DNA of 64,000 bases from positions 1 through 64,000 of the forward strand of contig CALKND010000017.1 in the NCBI GenBank assembly GCA_938092065.1. The letters run 5' to 3'. Below, in pieces: positions 13,530-23,512 of the stretch; the first letter of the stretch is position 1; every line of letters begins with the position of its first letter. A program made the translations under genes and the position numbers. This DNA is from an uncultured Rhodospirillales bacterium (GTDB lineage: Bacteria > Pseudomonadota > Alphaproteobacteria > Rhodospirillales > JABHCV01). The notes under the pieces are model-generated. The model did not search any database. It saw only the letters and a list, made by a program, of their open reading frames with translations, and was not told the DNA's origin.

Positions 13530-14885
13530 ATGTCCCAATTTGATTATGATCTGATAACTATTGGAGCCGGTTCTGGGGGGGTTCGCGCCTCGCGGATGGC
13601 TGCGCAAACGGGTGCACGTGTTGCAATTGTTGAGGAGAGTAGAGTTGGTGGCACATGCGTGCTTCGCGGTTGTGTGCCCAAGAAGCTACTTGTGTATGCG
13701 GGTCACTTTGCTGATGATTTTGAAGATTCTCAAGGATATGGCTGGACACTACCCAAGCCTAGTTTCGACTGGGCAAAACTGATCGCCGCAAAAGACAAGG
13801 AGCTTGATCGCCTAAATAGCATTTACCAGCGAATCCTTCGCGATAATAATGTAGACTTACTAAATGGTCGAGGGGTGATCGTTGACAAAAATACAGTTCA
13901 GGTTGCTGGTAAAAATTATAATGCAAAGCATATTCTTGTTGCCGTCGGTGGCTGGCCTTCTATGCCCGATGTTCCAGGAATTGAACATGTTATCAGCTCC
14001 AATGAGGCCCTAAACCTCAGAGTTTTACCAAAGAAAATTATTATCGTCGGGGCTGGCTACATCGCTGTAGAATTTGCTGGTATATTTCAGAGCCTTGGCG
14101 TTGATGTAACACTTGTGTTGCGCGCCGATAAGATTCTTCGCGGGTTTGATGAAGACGTGCGGGTTTGTTTGGCCGCCGAGATGAGAAAGCGTGGCATTAC
14201 TCTTAAGGCCGAGTCTGTTGTGCATAGCATTGAAAAGCGTAATGATAGCTATTCCATGAGTCTTGTTGGCGGAGATGTTCTTGATGCGGATCAGGTCATG
14301 TATGCTACGGGACGTAAGCCCAACACAACGGGGTTGGGGCTCAAAGAAATAGGTGTCGAAATTAACCAGGACGGCGCTATCGTCGTTGATGAATATTCGG
14401 AGACGTGTGTTGGGGGAGTTTGGGCCGTAGGAGATGTTACAGATCGTAGCAATCTCACACCTGTCGCTATCGCCGAAGGGGCGGCTTTTGTCCAAACAGT
14501 ATTCAATGACAACCCAACCAAAGTTGATTACGATAATATACCTTCTGCCGTCTTTTCTTCCCCCCCCATTGGCACTGTTGGGCTTAGTGAAGAGCAGGCC
14601 CGTGCCCAATACAAAGATGTTGATGTATATGTGTCGAGCTTTCGCCCCATGAAGCACACCATATCGGGTCGGGATGAGCAGACTTTCATGAAGCTGGTCG
14701 TCGATCAAAAAACTGATGTAGTTGTTGGGTGTCATATGATGGGCTTGGATGCTCCTGAAATAGTACAAGGTCTGGGGATCGCTCTAAAATGTGGTGCGAC
14801 AAAGTTGCAATTTGATGCCACAGTTGGTATTCACCCCTCAGCAGCTGAAGAGTTCGTAACCATGAGCGAGAAGCGGCTTTGCTAA
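13530..14885 (+). CDS. gor: Glutathione-disulfide reductase
   Basis: This 451-residue flavoprotein reduces oxidised glutathione with NADPH. The FAD-binding GAGSGGVRA motif is at residues 12-20, the redox-active pair is Cys43/Cys48 (GGTCVLRGCVPKK), and a second Rossmann motif, IVGAGYIAVEFAG, binds NADPH. ATGRKPNTTGLGL and the FAD-ribityl WAVGDVTDRSNLTPVA segment follow, and the C-terminal HPSAAEEFVTM supplies the active-site His-Glu pair of the partner subunit. Length and motif spacing are those of GR rather than lipoamide dehydrogenase or mercuric reductase. A C7 run inside the gene does not break the frame. Confidence 0.93.
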   Translation: MSQFDYDLITIGAGSGGVRASRMAAQTGARVAIVEESRVGGTCVLRGCVPKKLLVYAGHFADDFEDSQGYGWTLPKPSFDWAKLIAAKDKELDRLNSIYQRILRDNNVDLLNGRGVIVDKNTVQVAGKNYNAKHILVAVGGWPSMPDVPGIEHVISSNEALNLRVLPKKIIIVGAGYIAVEFAGIFQSLGVDVTLVLRADKILRGFDEDVRVCLAAEMRKRGITLKAESVVHSIEKRNDSYSMSLVGGDVLDADQVMYATGRKPNTTGLGLKEIGVEINQDGAIVVDEYSETCVGGVWAVGDVTDRSNLTPVAIAEGAAFVQTVFNDNPTKVDYDNIPSAVFSSPPIGTVGLSEEQARAQYKDVDVYVSSFRPMKHTISGRDEQTFMKLVVDQKTDVVVGCHMMGLDAPEIVQGLGIALKCGATKLQFDATVGIHPSAAEEFVTMSEKRLC

Positions 14886-14985
14886 AATAGCCACATTGAT
14901 GATTAAAAAAGCTCGGTTTTGCTGGAAAAATGTCTCTGACAAGGGTATAGGCTTGTCTTTGAACATTTTTATAAATGCCTAAGGA

Positions 14986-16356
14986 TTGAAAATGACCAAA
15001 AAGTGGTCGCCGGATAGCTGGCGTTCAAAACAAGCCTTGCAAATGCCAACTTATCCGGACGCTGCAGTTGCTCGCACAGTTGAGGAGCGCTTGCGTAGCT
15101 TTCCACCATTGGTATTCGCCGGGGAGGCACGCCAGCTGAAACGTGTACTTGCCCAAGCTGCTGAAGGTAAAGCGTTCCTTCTACAAGGTGGGGATTGTGC
15201 GGAGAGCTTTGCTGAATTCCATCCTGACAATATCAGGGATACATTTCGTGTTTTGCTGCAAATGGCGGTAGTTTTGACGTACGGAGCAGCCTGCCCTGTC
15301 GTTAAAGTTGGTCGTATGGCTGGACAATTTGCCAAGCCTCGTTCTGGAGAGGAAGAAACTGTTGATGGTGTAACTTTACCTAGCTACCGCGGTGATATGG
15401 TCAATGGTATGGAATTCACGTATGAGGCTCGTACTCCTGATCCTGCTCGTCTGGAACGTGTCTACAATCAGGCAGCGGCGACGTTGAATTTACTCAGGGC
15501 CTTCGCTCAAGGCGGTTATGCAGATCTTCACAAGGTTCATAAGTGGACTTTGGATTTTGTTAGCGATAGTCAATATGGAGAGCGTTACAGTGATTTAGCC
15601 AGTCGTCTAGGTGAAGCTTTAGCTTTCATGGCGGCTTGTGGGTTGACGTCGGAGACAACACCGCAAATTCGTGAAACTGACTTCTTTACTTCCCACGAGG
15701 CGTTACTGCTTAACTACGAGCAGTCAATGACACGTGTCGATAGTATTTCAGGTGATTGGTATGACACCTCCGCTCATATGCTTTGGGTTGGCGATCGCAC
15801 CCGCCAGCTCGATGGCGCTCATATTGAATTTCTGAGTGGTATTGCTAATCCCGTGGGGGTTAAGGTTGGCCCAACTATGCAGCCTAATGAACTAATTAAA
15901 TTGATTGACGTGCTGAACCCAAAAAATGAATCTGGTCATTTGACGCTTATTGTCCGTTTAGGTGCGGACAAGGTTGAGAGTGATTTGCCGCGATTGATTA
16001 GAACTATTCAGAGGGAAGGACGTTCTGTAGTTTGGGCTTGTGACCCCATGCATGCCAACACAGTTAAAAGTTCAAATGGCTATAAAACTCGTCCTGTAGA
16101 TAAAATACTCAAGGAAGTCCGTGGCTTCTTTGCCGTTCACAAGGCAGAAGGGACTCACGCTGGGGGCGTTCATTTTGAAATGACAGGACAAGATGTAACT
16201 GAATGTGTCGGGGGTGGCCAAGCTATTACGGAGAGTGATTTAGGCGCTAGATACCACACTCATTGTGACCCGCGCCTTAACGCAAACCAATCCCTTGAGC
16301 TGGCTTTTTTGATTGCCGAATCTCTCAAGGAAGATCGCTTTGGAGCTTCCATATAG
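14986..16356 (+). CDS. Class II 3-deoxy-7-phosphoheptulonate synthase
   Basis: This enzyme joins phosphoenolpyruvate and erythrose 4-phosphate in the first step of aromatic amino acid synthesis. The 456-residue, plant-type (AroA II) sequence is recognisable from [32 protein letters not shown] (metal-binding Cys), [14 protein letters not shown], the YRGDM loop, [22 protein letters not shown] and [15 protein letters not shown]. Possible starts are ATG 14986 and ATG 14992 (MTKKWSPD), both preceded by AAGGA. A 6-bp hairpin (14938-14957) lies in the 100-bp gap before the gene, too weak to call an attenuator. Confidence 0.93.
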   Translation: MKMTKKWSPDSWRSKQALQMPTYPDAAVARTVEERLRSFPPLVFAGEARQLKRVLAQAAEGKAFLLQGGDCAESFAEFHPDNIRDTFRVLLQMAVVLTYGAACPVVKVGRMAGQFAKPRSGEEETVDGVTLPSYRGDMVNGMEFTYEARTPDPARLERVYNQAAATLNLLRAFAQGGYADLHKVHKWTLDFVSDSQYGERYSDLASRLGEALAFMAACGLTSETTPQIRETDFFTSHEALLLNYEQSMTRVDSISGDWYDTSAHMLWVGDRTRQLDGAHIEFLSGIANPVGVKVGPTMQPNELIKLIDVLNPKNESGHLTLIVRLGADKVESDLPRLIRTIQREGRSVVWACDPMHANTVKSSNGYKTRPVDKILKEVRGFFAVHKAEGTHAGGVHFEMTGQDVTECVGGGQAITESDLGARYHTHCDPRLNANQSLELAFLIAESLKEDRFGASI

Positions 16357-16581
16357 AAAACCTACGTTCGGGTGAATATGATATTTATCATTTAGACTAC
16401 CTTGACCGTCACTTCGAAAATGTAACGGCTGATAAACACTAGGCGGCCGCCTTAATTTTACAAGTATCAGACAGCTCCAATAAATTAGCAAATATTATAA
16501 GTAAACAACATATAGCAGGGGGCGTTGACAGGTTATATGTTGGCACCTAGGCTCCGCTCTCCAAAAACGGAAATATTTTTA

Positions 16582-18255
16582 ATGACTGACACACTGAATA
16601 TTGCTTTGGCCCAGCTGAATCCTACGCTGGGGAACATTGAAAGAAATTTGAATCTGCTTCGCGGTGCGCGTACTAAGGCTCAAGGGTCGGACCTAATGGT
16701 CAGTGGTGAGTTGATGGTCAGTGGTTATCCACCGGAAGATTTAGTCTTGAAACCAGCATTTTTGGATGCGATTGAGCAACAGGTTAGGGTGTTCGCTAGT
16801 GAAACTGCTGATAGCGGGCCTGCGGTGCTAATTGGAACGCCATGGCGTGAAAGTGGAAATCTTTATAATGCTGCACTACTTCTTGTGGAAGGAAAGATAG
16901 AAGCAACTTACTATAAACATGAGCTTCCCAATTACGGTGTGTTCGATGAAAAGCGGGTATTTAGTGCTGGTAGAGATTTTCAGCCTATGGAATTCCGTGG
17001 CGTAAAGCTTGGGGTCATGATCTGCGAGGATATGTGGCGTGATAAGGTTTCCATGGGGCTGGCGTCCGCTGGTGCAGATCTTTTTGTGGTTCTTAATGGT
17101 TCTCCCTTTGATGTAGAAAAGAAAACTGCCCGTTTTGATTATGCCAGTGCTCGCACCAAGGAGACTGGGCTAGATTTAGTTTATGTCAATTTGGTTGGCG
17201 GTCAGGATGAACTAGTGTTCGATGGGGATAGTTTTGTCATGGGGGATGGTGGCGTATTTGTTCACCGCGCGTGCTCGTGGCAAGACAGCGTAATGGAGAC
17301 AAGCTGGAAGCTGAGTAAAAACAGGTGGTGTTGCAAAAATAGCGGTGAGACAGCACAAGTTGGTGAAATAGAGGAAATATACAGGGCTATTACTCTTGGT
17401 TTACGTGATTACGTTGACAAGAATGATTTCCCTGGTGTCCTGATTGGTTTGTCCGGCGGAATCGATAGTGCCCTAAGTGCTGCTGTCGCCGTTGATGCTA
17501 TTGGTCCTGATCGCGTTCATTGCGTGATGATGCCATCGCCTTATACCTCACAGGAGAGCCTCGATGACGCGGTTGAGATTGCAGATTTGCTAGGCTGTCG
17601 CTTGGATAGTATTTCCATTGAACCTGCCATGGTGGCTTTTGAGGAGATGCTTAAACCTTCGTTTGAGGATCAATGCTCCGATACCACAGAGGAAAATATA
17701 CAGTCCCGCTCCCGTGGTCTTTCCTTGATGGCCTTGTCCAACAAATTCGGTTACATGGTGCTCTCAACAGGGAATAAATCGGAAATGTCTGTTGGTTATG
17801 CAACCTTATATGGTGATATGTGTGGAGGTTATTCAGTATTGAAGGACATATATAAAACAACGGTGTTTGCTTTGTCTGAGTGGCGCAACTCTAATATCCC
17901 TTCTGGTGTTCTTGGCCCGGCAGGTCCTGTTATGGGAGCGCGGGTTATAACCAAGCCGCCCTCAGCGGAACTGAAACCGGACCAAAAGGATGAAGACAGC
18001 CTACCGCCCTATGAGGAACTTGATGATATCTTGCACGGTTTGATCGAAGCTGAATTATCTGCAACTGAAATTGCGGCCACGGGTCATGATGCTGAAACGG
18101 TTGATAAGGTATGGCGTATGCTGGACAGGGCAGAATACAAACGTCGTCAGGCTCCTCCTGGTGTTAAGATATCGTCGCGTGCTTTTGGCCGTGATCGCCG
18201 CTATCCAATCACCAATGGGTTTACCGGTTATAAGCCAAAAGGAAACGAATTATGA
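16582..18255 (+). CDS. nadE: Glutamine-hydrolysing NAD+ synthetase
   Basis: This enzyme converts nicotinate adenine dinucleotide to NAD+ using ATP and glutamine. ATG 16582 (MTDTLNIALAQLNP) is chosen over an in-frame start 57 bp upstream. The N-terminal nitrilase domain has the Glu43-Lys112-Cys148 triad (GEL, YYKHELPNYGVFDEKR, MICEDMW). The C-terminal synthetase domain carries the P-loop SGGIDS at 291-296 and ends with PPGVKISSRAFGRDRRYPITN. Around the triad Glu the usual FPEL is replaced by SGEL inside a short in-frame repeat (MVSGEL-MVSGYPPEDL). It overlaps gltX by 4 bp (ATGA), so the two are coupled. Confidence 0.92.
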   Translation: MTDTLNIALAQLNPTLGNIERNLNLLRGARTKAQGSDLMVSGELMVSGYPPEDLVLKPAFLDAIEQQVRVFASETADSGPAVLIGTPWRESGNLYNAALLLVEGKIEATYYKHELPNYGVFDEKRVFSAGRDFQPMEFRGVKLGVMICEDMWRDKVSMGLASAGADLFVVLNGSPFDVEKKTARFDYASARTKETGLDLVYVNLVGGQDELVFDGDSFVMGDGGVFVHRACSWQDSVMETSWKLSKNRWCCKNSGETAQVGEIEEIYRAITLGLRDYVDKNDFPGVLIGLSGGIDSALSAAVAVDAIGPDRVHCVMMPSPYTSQESLDDAVEIADLLGCRLDSISIEPAMVAFEEMLKPSFEDQCSDTTEENIQSRSRGLSLMALSNKFGYMVLSTGNKSEMSVGYATLYGDMCGGYSVLKDIYKTTVFALSEWRNSNIPSGVLGPAGPVMGARVITKPPSAELKPDQKDEDSLPPYEELDDILHGLIEAELSATEIAATGHDAETVDKVWRMLDRAEYKRRQAPPGVKISSRAFGRDRRYPITNGFTGYKPKGNEL

Positions 18256-19598
18256 CCGTTGTTCGTTTTGCCCCTAGCCCAACAGGATATTTGCATGTTG
18301 GAAATATCCGCATGGCCTTAGCTAATTGGCTGCACGCCAGATCATCAAACGGTCGCTTTATCCTGCGTCTGGATGATACGGATAAGGAGCGCTCAACGCA
18401 TGAATATGCAACTTCTATCGAAGAAGACCTAAAATGGCTTGGTCTTGAATGGGACCAACTCGAGCGCCAATCGGCCAGACTGGATCGTTATCGAGAAACC
18501 CTTGAGAAATTGAAGACAGCAGGGCGCGTCTATGCCTGTTACGAGACCTCAGAAGAACTTGATTACAAGCGGAAACGTCAGCGTTCTCAGGGTAAGCCAC
18601 CAATATACGATCGCTCTGGCCTTGAGCTTGACGCTGCAAAGCTAAGAGAATACGAAGCCGAGGGACGTAAGCCCCATTGGCGCTTTAAACTGGATCATAA
18701 CGATATTAAATTTGACGACCTTGTGCGCGGCCCAGTTCATTTTCACGGCAGTAATTTAAGTGATCCTGTTTTGGTGCGCGGCGATGGGACGTACCTGTAC
18801 ATGCTACCATCTGCTGTTGACGATGTTGATATGGCAGTGACTGACGTTATTCGTGGTGAAGACCATGTTGCTAACACCGCTGTTCAGATTCAGCTTTTTG
18901 AGGCGCTTGGAGCGCTACCGCCGACTTTTGCCCATACACCCTTGCTGACAGATATCAGCGGCAAGGGTCTCTCTAAACGTCTGGGCTCTATGACGGTAAA
19001 CTCCATGCGTGAAGACGGCGTCGAGGCGATGGCGCTAAACAGCTATTTGGCTAGAATTGGAACCTCTGATTCTATAATGCCGTGCATCAGCCTAGATGAC
19101 TTGGCTGTAGATTTTGATATAAGCCATACGGGACGTGGAACGCCAAAGTTTGACCCAGAGCAACTAAAAACCCTCAATGCCGCTTTGCTGCATGCAACGC
19201 CCATTGAAGATGTTTATGCAAGAATGCTTGGGTTGGGTTTGCATCGTGCCAACGCAGATTTCTGGATGGCTGTTAGGTCTAATCTAGAACGCTTTGAGGA
19301 TGTAATCTTATGGCACAAGGTTTGTTTCGATGATATTGAAACGGTAATAGAAGATGTTTCCTTCGGCAAGGCCGTGGCTGATTTGTTGCCTGTAGAGCCA
19401 TGGGACGAGACGACGTGGAAAAAATGGATTGAGAAAATCAAGGAAAAAAAGGGCTACAAGGGTAAGAATTTGTTCCTGCCGTTACGATTAGCACTGAGCG
19501 GACTTGACCATGGTCCGGAACTTAAAATGCTACTGCCTTTGATTGGACGAGCACGTGTTATGCAACGTTTGGAAGGAAAGAAAGATGGGAATGTATAA
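18252..19598 (+). CDS. gltX: Glutamyl-tRNA synthetase
   Basis: This is a class I aminoacyl-tRNA synthetase, 448 residues. The HIGH-type motif is in FAPSPTGYLHVGN at the start, LRLDDTDKERS binds substrate, RGEDHVANTAVQIQLFEALG follows, and the KMSKS equivalent is LSKRLGS. Length is normal for the shorter alphaproteobacterial GltX copies; such genomes often hold two, one of which charges tRNA-Gln for later amidation. Which of the two this is cannot be decided here. The start overlaps the nadE stop; the 3' end overlaps a possible small ORF at 19585. Confidence 0.92.
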   Translation: MTVVRFAPSPTGYLHVGNIRMALANWLHARSSNGRFILRLDDTDKERSTHEYATSIEEDLKWLGLEWDQLERQSARLDRYRETLEKLKTAGRVYACYETSEELDYKRKRQRSQGKPPIYDRSGLELDAAKLREYEAEGRKPHWRFKLDHNDIKFDDLVRGPVHFHGSNLSDPVLVRGDGTYLYMLPSAVDDVDMAVTDVIRGEDHVANTAVQIQLFEALGALPPTFAHTPLLTDISGKGLSKRLGSMTVNSMREDGVEAMALNSYLARIGTSDSIMPCISLDDLAVDFDISHTGRGTPKFDPEQLKTLNAALLHATPIEDVYARMLGLGLHRANADFWMAVRSNLERFEDVILWHKVCFDDIETVIEDVSFGKAVADLLPVEPWDETTWKKWIEKIKEKKGYKGKNLFLPLRLALSGLDHGPELKMLLPLIGRARVMQRLEGKKDGNV

Positions 19599-19881
19599 AA
19601 CTTATGCACTCATCTCTGTAGTCTTATTAGCGGTGCCGTCTCAGTCTAGCAAAAATGCATTCAGTGTTTACAGCTTTGGTATGGTTAAGGCGATAACTAA
19701 TTTTGGAAATATTAATGTTGCACTCACTGCTAACGAGGGCAGCAACAGTACTTTTGTGGAGAAAACCTCAACGAGGACCGGGCCGCTTTTGCAGTTAGTA
19801 GGTATGGACTTAACTGATAATAATATGCTGGCGTTGTCCTGCAAGGCCAAAGTAACCAGATACACACAAACGGTTTCTTGA
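19585..19881 (+). CDS. Possible small secreted protein between gltX and cysS
   Basis: This is a 98-residue ORF starting MGMYKTYALISVVLLAVPSQS, a plausible signal peptide, with a strong purine-rich ribosome site (GGAAGGAAAG) inside the end of gltX. The mature part (VALTANEGSNSTFVEKT, then GPLLQLVGMDLTDNNMLAL) is not recognised. It ends 15 bp before cysS, fitting an operon. It could be a genuine lineage-specific gene or a decayed one; composition is ordinary. Confidence 0.4.
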   Translation: MGMYKTYALISVVLLAVPSQSSKNAFSVYSFGMVKAITNFGNINVALTANEGSNSTFVEKTSTRTGPLLQLVGMDLTDNNMLALSCKAKVTRYTQTVS

Positions 19882-19896
19882 TCAAAAGGATCCTAG

Positions 19897-21228
19897 ATGC
19901 TGTACCTTCATAACACTCTGACCCGAAAAAAAGAAAGATTCGAGCCATTAGATAAAAAACATATTCGGATGTACGTTTGTGGACCGACGGTTTATGACTT
20001 GGCACATATTGGCAATGCCCGTCCCGTTGTTGTATTTGATGTTTTGTATCGTCTGCTCAAAACGATCTACCCAAAAGTTACCTATGTTCGCAATATCACT
20101 GACGTAGATGATAAGATTAACGCTAGGGCTAGAGAAACTGGTGTGAGTATTCGCTCTATTACGGAGCGAACCACTAATATTTTTCATAAAGACATGTCGT
20201 CCCTGAATGCACTTGAACCTGGGATTGAGCCACGCGCAACAGATCACATCCCAGAAATGATCTCTATGATCAAAACTCTAATTGAAAAAGAGCATGCATA
20301 CGAAGTTGAAGGCCATGTCTTGTTCTCTGTTTCTTCATGGGATGGCTATGGTAAGTTGTCTGGCCATAATCGCGATGAAATCATTGCCGGTGCAAGGGTC
20401 GAGATAGCTCCATACAAAAGAGATGCTACAGACTTCGTGCTTTGGAAGCCCTCAAGCAACTTAGAGCCTGGTTGGGATAGTCCGTGGGGGTTTGGAAGGC
20501 CTGGCTGGCACATGGAATGCTCTGCAATGAGCAACAAGTATCTTGGCAAAGAATTTGATATCCATGGTGGTGGTCAAGATTTGATTTTCCCTCATCACGA
20601 AAATGAAATTGCCCAAAGCCGATGTAGCCATGGAACGGAAAGCATGGCCAAAGTATGGATGCACAATGGCTACCTGATGGTAGAAGGCCGGAAGATGTCC
20701 AAAAGCATAGGTAACTTTTACACGGTCAACAGTCTACTGGAAGAATTTCCTGGCGAAGCGATCAGATTAGCATTGCTTTCAACCCACTACCGTCAACCAA
20801 TGAATTTTACCAAAGCTGGCATCGCCGAGGCGAAACGAAAACTTGATGGTTGGTACAGGCTAATAAGCGGCCTAACTGATGGGCAAGATATTTGTAAATC
20901 TGTATTCCTTGCATTGTTTGATGACATCAACACGCCTCAGGTCATTGCTGAAATGGATAACCTTGCCAATCAGGCCCGCACTGGCGATAGCGCCGCTAGG
21001 TCAGGTCTTATGGCTGCTGCAAATATGTTAGGCCTGTTGCAACAGGCCCCAAGCGTTTGGTTCAGAGGTGCTGGAGATGAATCTGCTATTGATGCCCTTA
21101 TTGCACGGCGTCTTAAAGCACGTAAAAATAAAGATTTTGCCGAATCAGACCGAATTCGTGACAAGCTCATGGGTCAGGGGATTGTTCTTGAAGATGGACC
21201 GCAAGGTACCACCTGGCGACGGCAATAG
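19897..21228 (+). CDS. cysS: Cysteinyl-tRNA synthetase
   Basis: This 443-residue class I synthetase has the zinc/HIGH region YVCGPTVYDLAHIGNARP, RNITDVDDKI, the Trp-rich PWGFGRPGWHMECSAMS segment with zinc Cys, GGQDLIFPHHENEIAQS, and KMSKSIGNF. The C-terminal anticodon-binding helical region ends with AESDRIRDKLMGQGIVLEDGPQGTTW, as is standard. AAGGAT lies 6 nt before ATG. It is the last gene of the plus-strand run and faces mutL across 463 bp. Confidence 0.94.
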   Translation: MLYLHNTLTRKKERFEPLDKKHIRMYVCGPTVYDLAHIGNARPVVVFDVLYRLLKTIYPKVTYVRNITDVDDKINARARETGVSIRSITERTTNIFHKDMSSLNALEPGIEPRATDHIPEMISMIKTLIEKEHAYEVEGHVLFSVSSWDGYGKLSGHNRDEIIAGARVEIAPYKRDATDFVLWKPSSNLEPGWDSPWGFGRPGWHMECSAMSNKYLGKEFDIHGGGQDLIFPHHENEIAQSRCSHGTESMAKVWMHNGYLMVEGRKMSKSIGNFYTVNSLLEEFPGEAIRLALLSTHYRQPMNFTKAGIAEAKRKLDGWYRLISGLTDGQDICKSVFLALFDDINTPQVIAEMDNLANQARTGDSAARSGLMAAANMLGLLQQAPSVWFRGAGDESAIDALIARRLKARKNKDFAESDRIRDKLMGQGIVLEDGPQGTTWRRQ

Positions 21229-21691
21229 TCTTGCCTAATCAGTAAATTGATTTTACCTTATTCCATAGTGTTGGTGCTGCGGGTAATGAACTTGCGTTAT
21301 CTCCCTTCAAATTCTGGCTAATACCAGAGAGAGCTGGCGCGGTTTCGATCATCAAAACTATATATTTCACTAAGTCACCGATCACTTTTTTGGCGCTGAC
21401 TGATGGTGGCGATTATCCGGTCAATTTGTGAATTAGTCTGCTCAAAATATTAAAAGAGGATCAGATTTTTCACTCAGATGCCCATCCTGTCAAAGCCTAC
21501 TCTCCACCTTCGCAATCAGGTGGATAAGCCCCAAATCAGCGTGACCGGACTTTGACGCTATTTACAACTGTGGCAGTCTAGCTCTGGGACTGTGCCTTGG
21601 TGGAAATCGAGAATATAAACTCACGAAAATACTCTCTGTCTTTAACAGGGCAGGGTAAATGTGCGCTTAGGTTCTTGAAAATTGTGCAGCA
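21229..21691. other. Convergent intergenic region cysS-mutL
   Basis: This is 463 bp between two convergent genes. No terminator with a good stem was found. A minus-strand open stretch at 21239-21385 (48 codons from GTG, ending TLWNKVKSIY) has protein-like composition but no recognised family and no ribosome site; it may be a gene remnant. Confidence 0.35.
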
Positions 21692-23512
21692 TTAGCGCCT
21701 GCCAAACAGCTTCTCAATATCGATAAGTTTCAATTCCACATAAGTCGGGCGACCATGGGAACACTGGCCTGAATGAGGCGTTGCCTCCATCTCACGCAAC
21801 AAGGCGTTCATTTCTGTCGCGTTCAGGCGTCTTCCTGCTCGCACTGAACCATGGCAGGCCATTTTTGCTGTAATGTCGCCGAGGCGGTCTTTAAGAGCTA
21901 ACGTTTCGTCACTCTCAGCCAAGCCGTCGGCAAGGTCGCGTACCAAGCCCTGAATGTCGCAGTTTCCTAATAACGCCGGGACTTCGCGTACCACCACCGC
22001 GCCTGGCCCAAATTTCTCTATGGCCAAGCCTAGTTCCAAAAGTTCATCACATCTTTTGTTGAGTAGCTCGGCAGATGTTGTGCCCAGTTCAACAACTTCT
22101 GGAATCAATAACCCTTGTCTTTTGACGCCTCTTGTCTCCAACGATTTCTTGATACGTTCATGGACAAGGCGCTCATGGGCCGCATGTTGATCAACAATTA
22201 CGATTCCATCACCAGTTTGGGCAACAATATAAGTCTCATGTAACTGGGCTCGGGCCACCCCTAGGGGATAGTTTTCTTGATCTTCGTCATTAAAAACACT
22301 TACGCCAAACCCCTCTCCAACATCTGGAGCGACCAAGGGCGCATCAAAGCCACTGTTTGGGGCAAAAAAACTTTGTGCACGATCTGCGAGGCCGTAGGGG
22401 ACACTCCCGCTACCGCCAGCGCTAGAGTAGCCAGCATTGCCGCGCCCTAAAGGTAAGGATCCCGATTGAACGGCGGCTAAAGCACTATTGGCAACGGTAG
22501 TCGATGCGCGATGACCAGCTTCAGCCAGACCGTGCTTGACAGCTCCAACAATCAGGCCACGAACTAGTGCTGCATCACTAAAACGGACTTCAGTTTTCGC
22601 TGGATGCACGTTGACATCGAGTTTTTCTGCAGGCACGTCAAGAAACAGAGCAACCATGGGATAACGGTCCGAGGCGAGAAAATCCCGATAGGCCCCCCGT
22701 AATGCACCATAAAAAAGCTTATCGCGAACTGGGCGACCATTGACGAAAAGAAATTGCATTTGGGCGTTTCCACGGTTCAGGGTCGGTAGCCCTGCGTAAC
22801 CGGTCAAAACTATACCTTCGCGTTCAGCATTAATGGAAATGGCATTGTTGGCAAAATCCCGCCCCATGATCGCACCAAGTCTTTCCAAGCAACTGTCAAG
22901 AAAATCACCCTGCGCAGGTGCTAGTCGAAGCAAATCGCGATCACCATCGTTGAGCTTAAAACCTATATCTGGATGGGCCATGGCCAGTCGTTTGATTGCC
23001 TCAGTAACGTGACCAAGTTCCGTGCGTGGGGTTTTGAGAAACTTAAGACGGGCCGGGGTTGCAAAAAACAAATCCTTGATTTCAAGGCGCGTCCCGGGAG
23101 GATGTGCCGCCGGCAGTGTTGTGCCCAACTTGCCCCCTTCAACATCAAGCGTCCATGCCTCATCATCGTCTGAGCGCCTACTGGTTAGTTTTAAACGGCT
23201 GACTGCACTTATAGAGGCCAAGGCCTCCCCCCTGAAGCCAAGACTGGAAATATTAATTAGGTCATCATTAGGAAGTTTTGATGTCGCATGGCGCTCGACA
23301 GCCAACGAAAGTTCCTCGCGAGACATACCACAACCATTATCTGTAATGATGACCTGAGTACGCCCACCATCGCGCACGAGGACATCGACTTGGTTAGCAC
23401 CTGCGTCTATGGAATTTTCAACCAGTTCTTTAACTGCCGAGGCCGGCCGCTCAACAACTTCACCAGCGGCGATGCGATTGACCAGGGTTTTAGGCAATTG
23501 TCGAATAGTCAC
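21692..23512 (-). CDS. mutL: DNA mismatch repair protein MutL
   Basis: This 606-residue protein links MutS mismatch recognition to strand removal. The GHKL ATPase domain shows RIAAGEVVERPASAVKELVENSIDAGA, ITDNGCGMS, HATSKL and GFRGEALASISAVS. The transducer domain has FVNGRPVRDKLFYGALRGAYRDFL and NVHPAKTEVRF. After a low-complexity Gly/Ser linker (about 345-400) comes the dimerisation domain with DQHAAHERL and the C-terminal ACHGSVRAGRRL and CSHGRPT. It starts at GTG 23512, overlapping the pgi stop by 4 bp. No endonuclease DQHAX2EX4E zinc set beyond the DQHAAHERL core was checked. Confidence 0.94.
   Translation of the reverse strand: MTIRQLPKTLVNRIAAGEVVERPASAVKELVENSIDAGANQVDVLVRDGGRTQVIITDNGCGMSREELSLAVERHATSKLPNDDLINISSLGFRGEALASISAVSRLKLTSRRSDDDEAWTLDVEGGKLGTTLPAAHPPGTRLEIKDLFFATPARLKFLKTPRTELGHVTEAIKRLAMAHPDIGFKLNDGDRDLLRLAPAQGDFLDSCLERLGAIMGRDFANNAISINAEREGIVLTGYAGLPTLNRGNAQMQFLFVNGRPVRDKLFYGALRGAYRDFLASDRYPMVALFLDVPAEKLDVNVHPAKTEVRFSDAALVRGLIVGAVKHGLAEAGHRASTTVANSALAAVQSGSLPLGRGNAGYSSAGGSGSVPYGLADRAQSFFAPNSGFDAPLVAPDVGEGFGVSVFNDEDQENYPLGVARAQLHETYIVAQTGDGIVIVDQHAAHERLVHERIKKSLETRGVKRQGLLIPEVVELGTTSAELLNKRCDELLELGLAIEKFGPGAVVVREVPALLGNCDIQGLVRDLADGLAESDETLALKDRLGDITAKMACHGSVRAGRRLNATEMNALLREMEATPHSGQCSHGRPTYVELKLIDIEKLFGRR

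Noticed and set aside
14025-14768. 247-codon minus-strand ORF
   Set aside because: It lies entirely within gor, whose motifs are complete; the antisense frame shows no family features.
14938-14957. GACAAG/CTTGTC hairpin before the DAHP synthase
   Set aside because: A 6-bp stem with no T-tract or leader peptide; not enough to claim attenuation.
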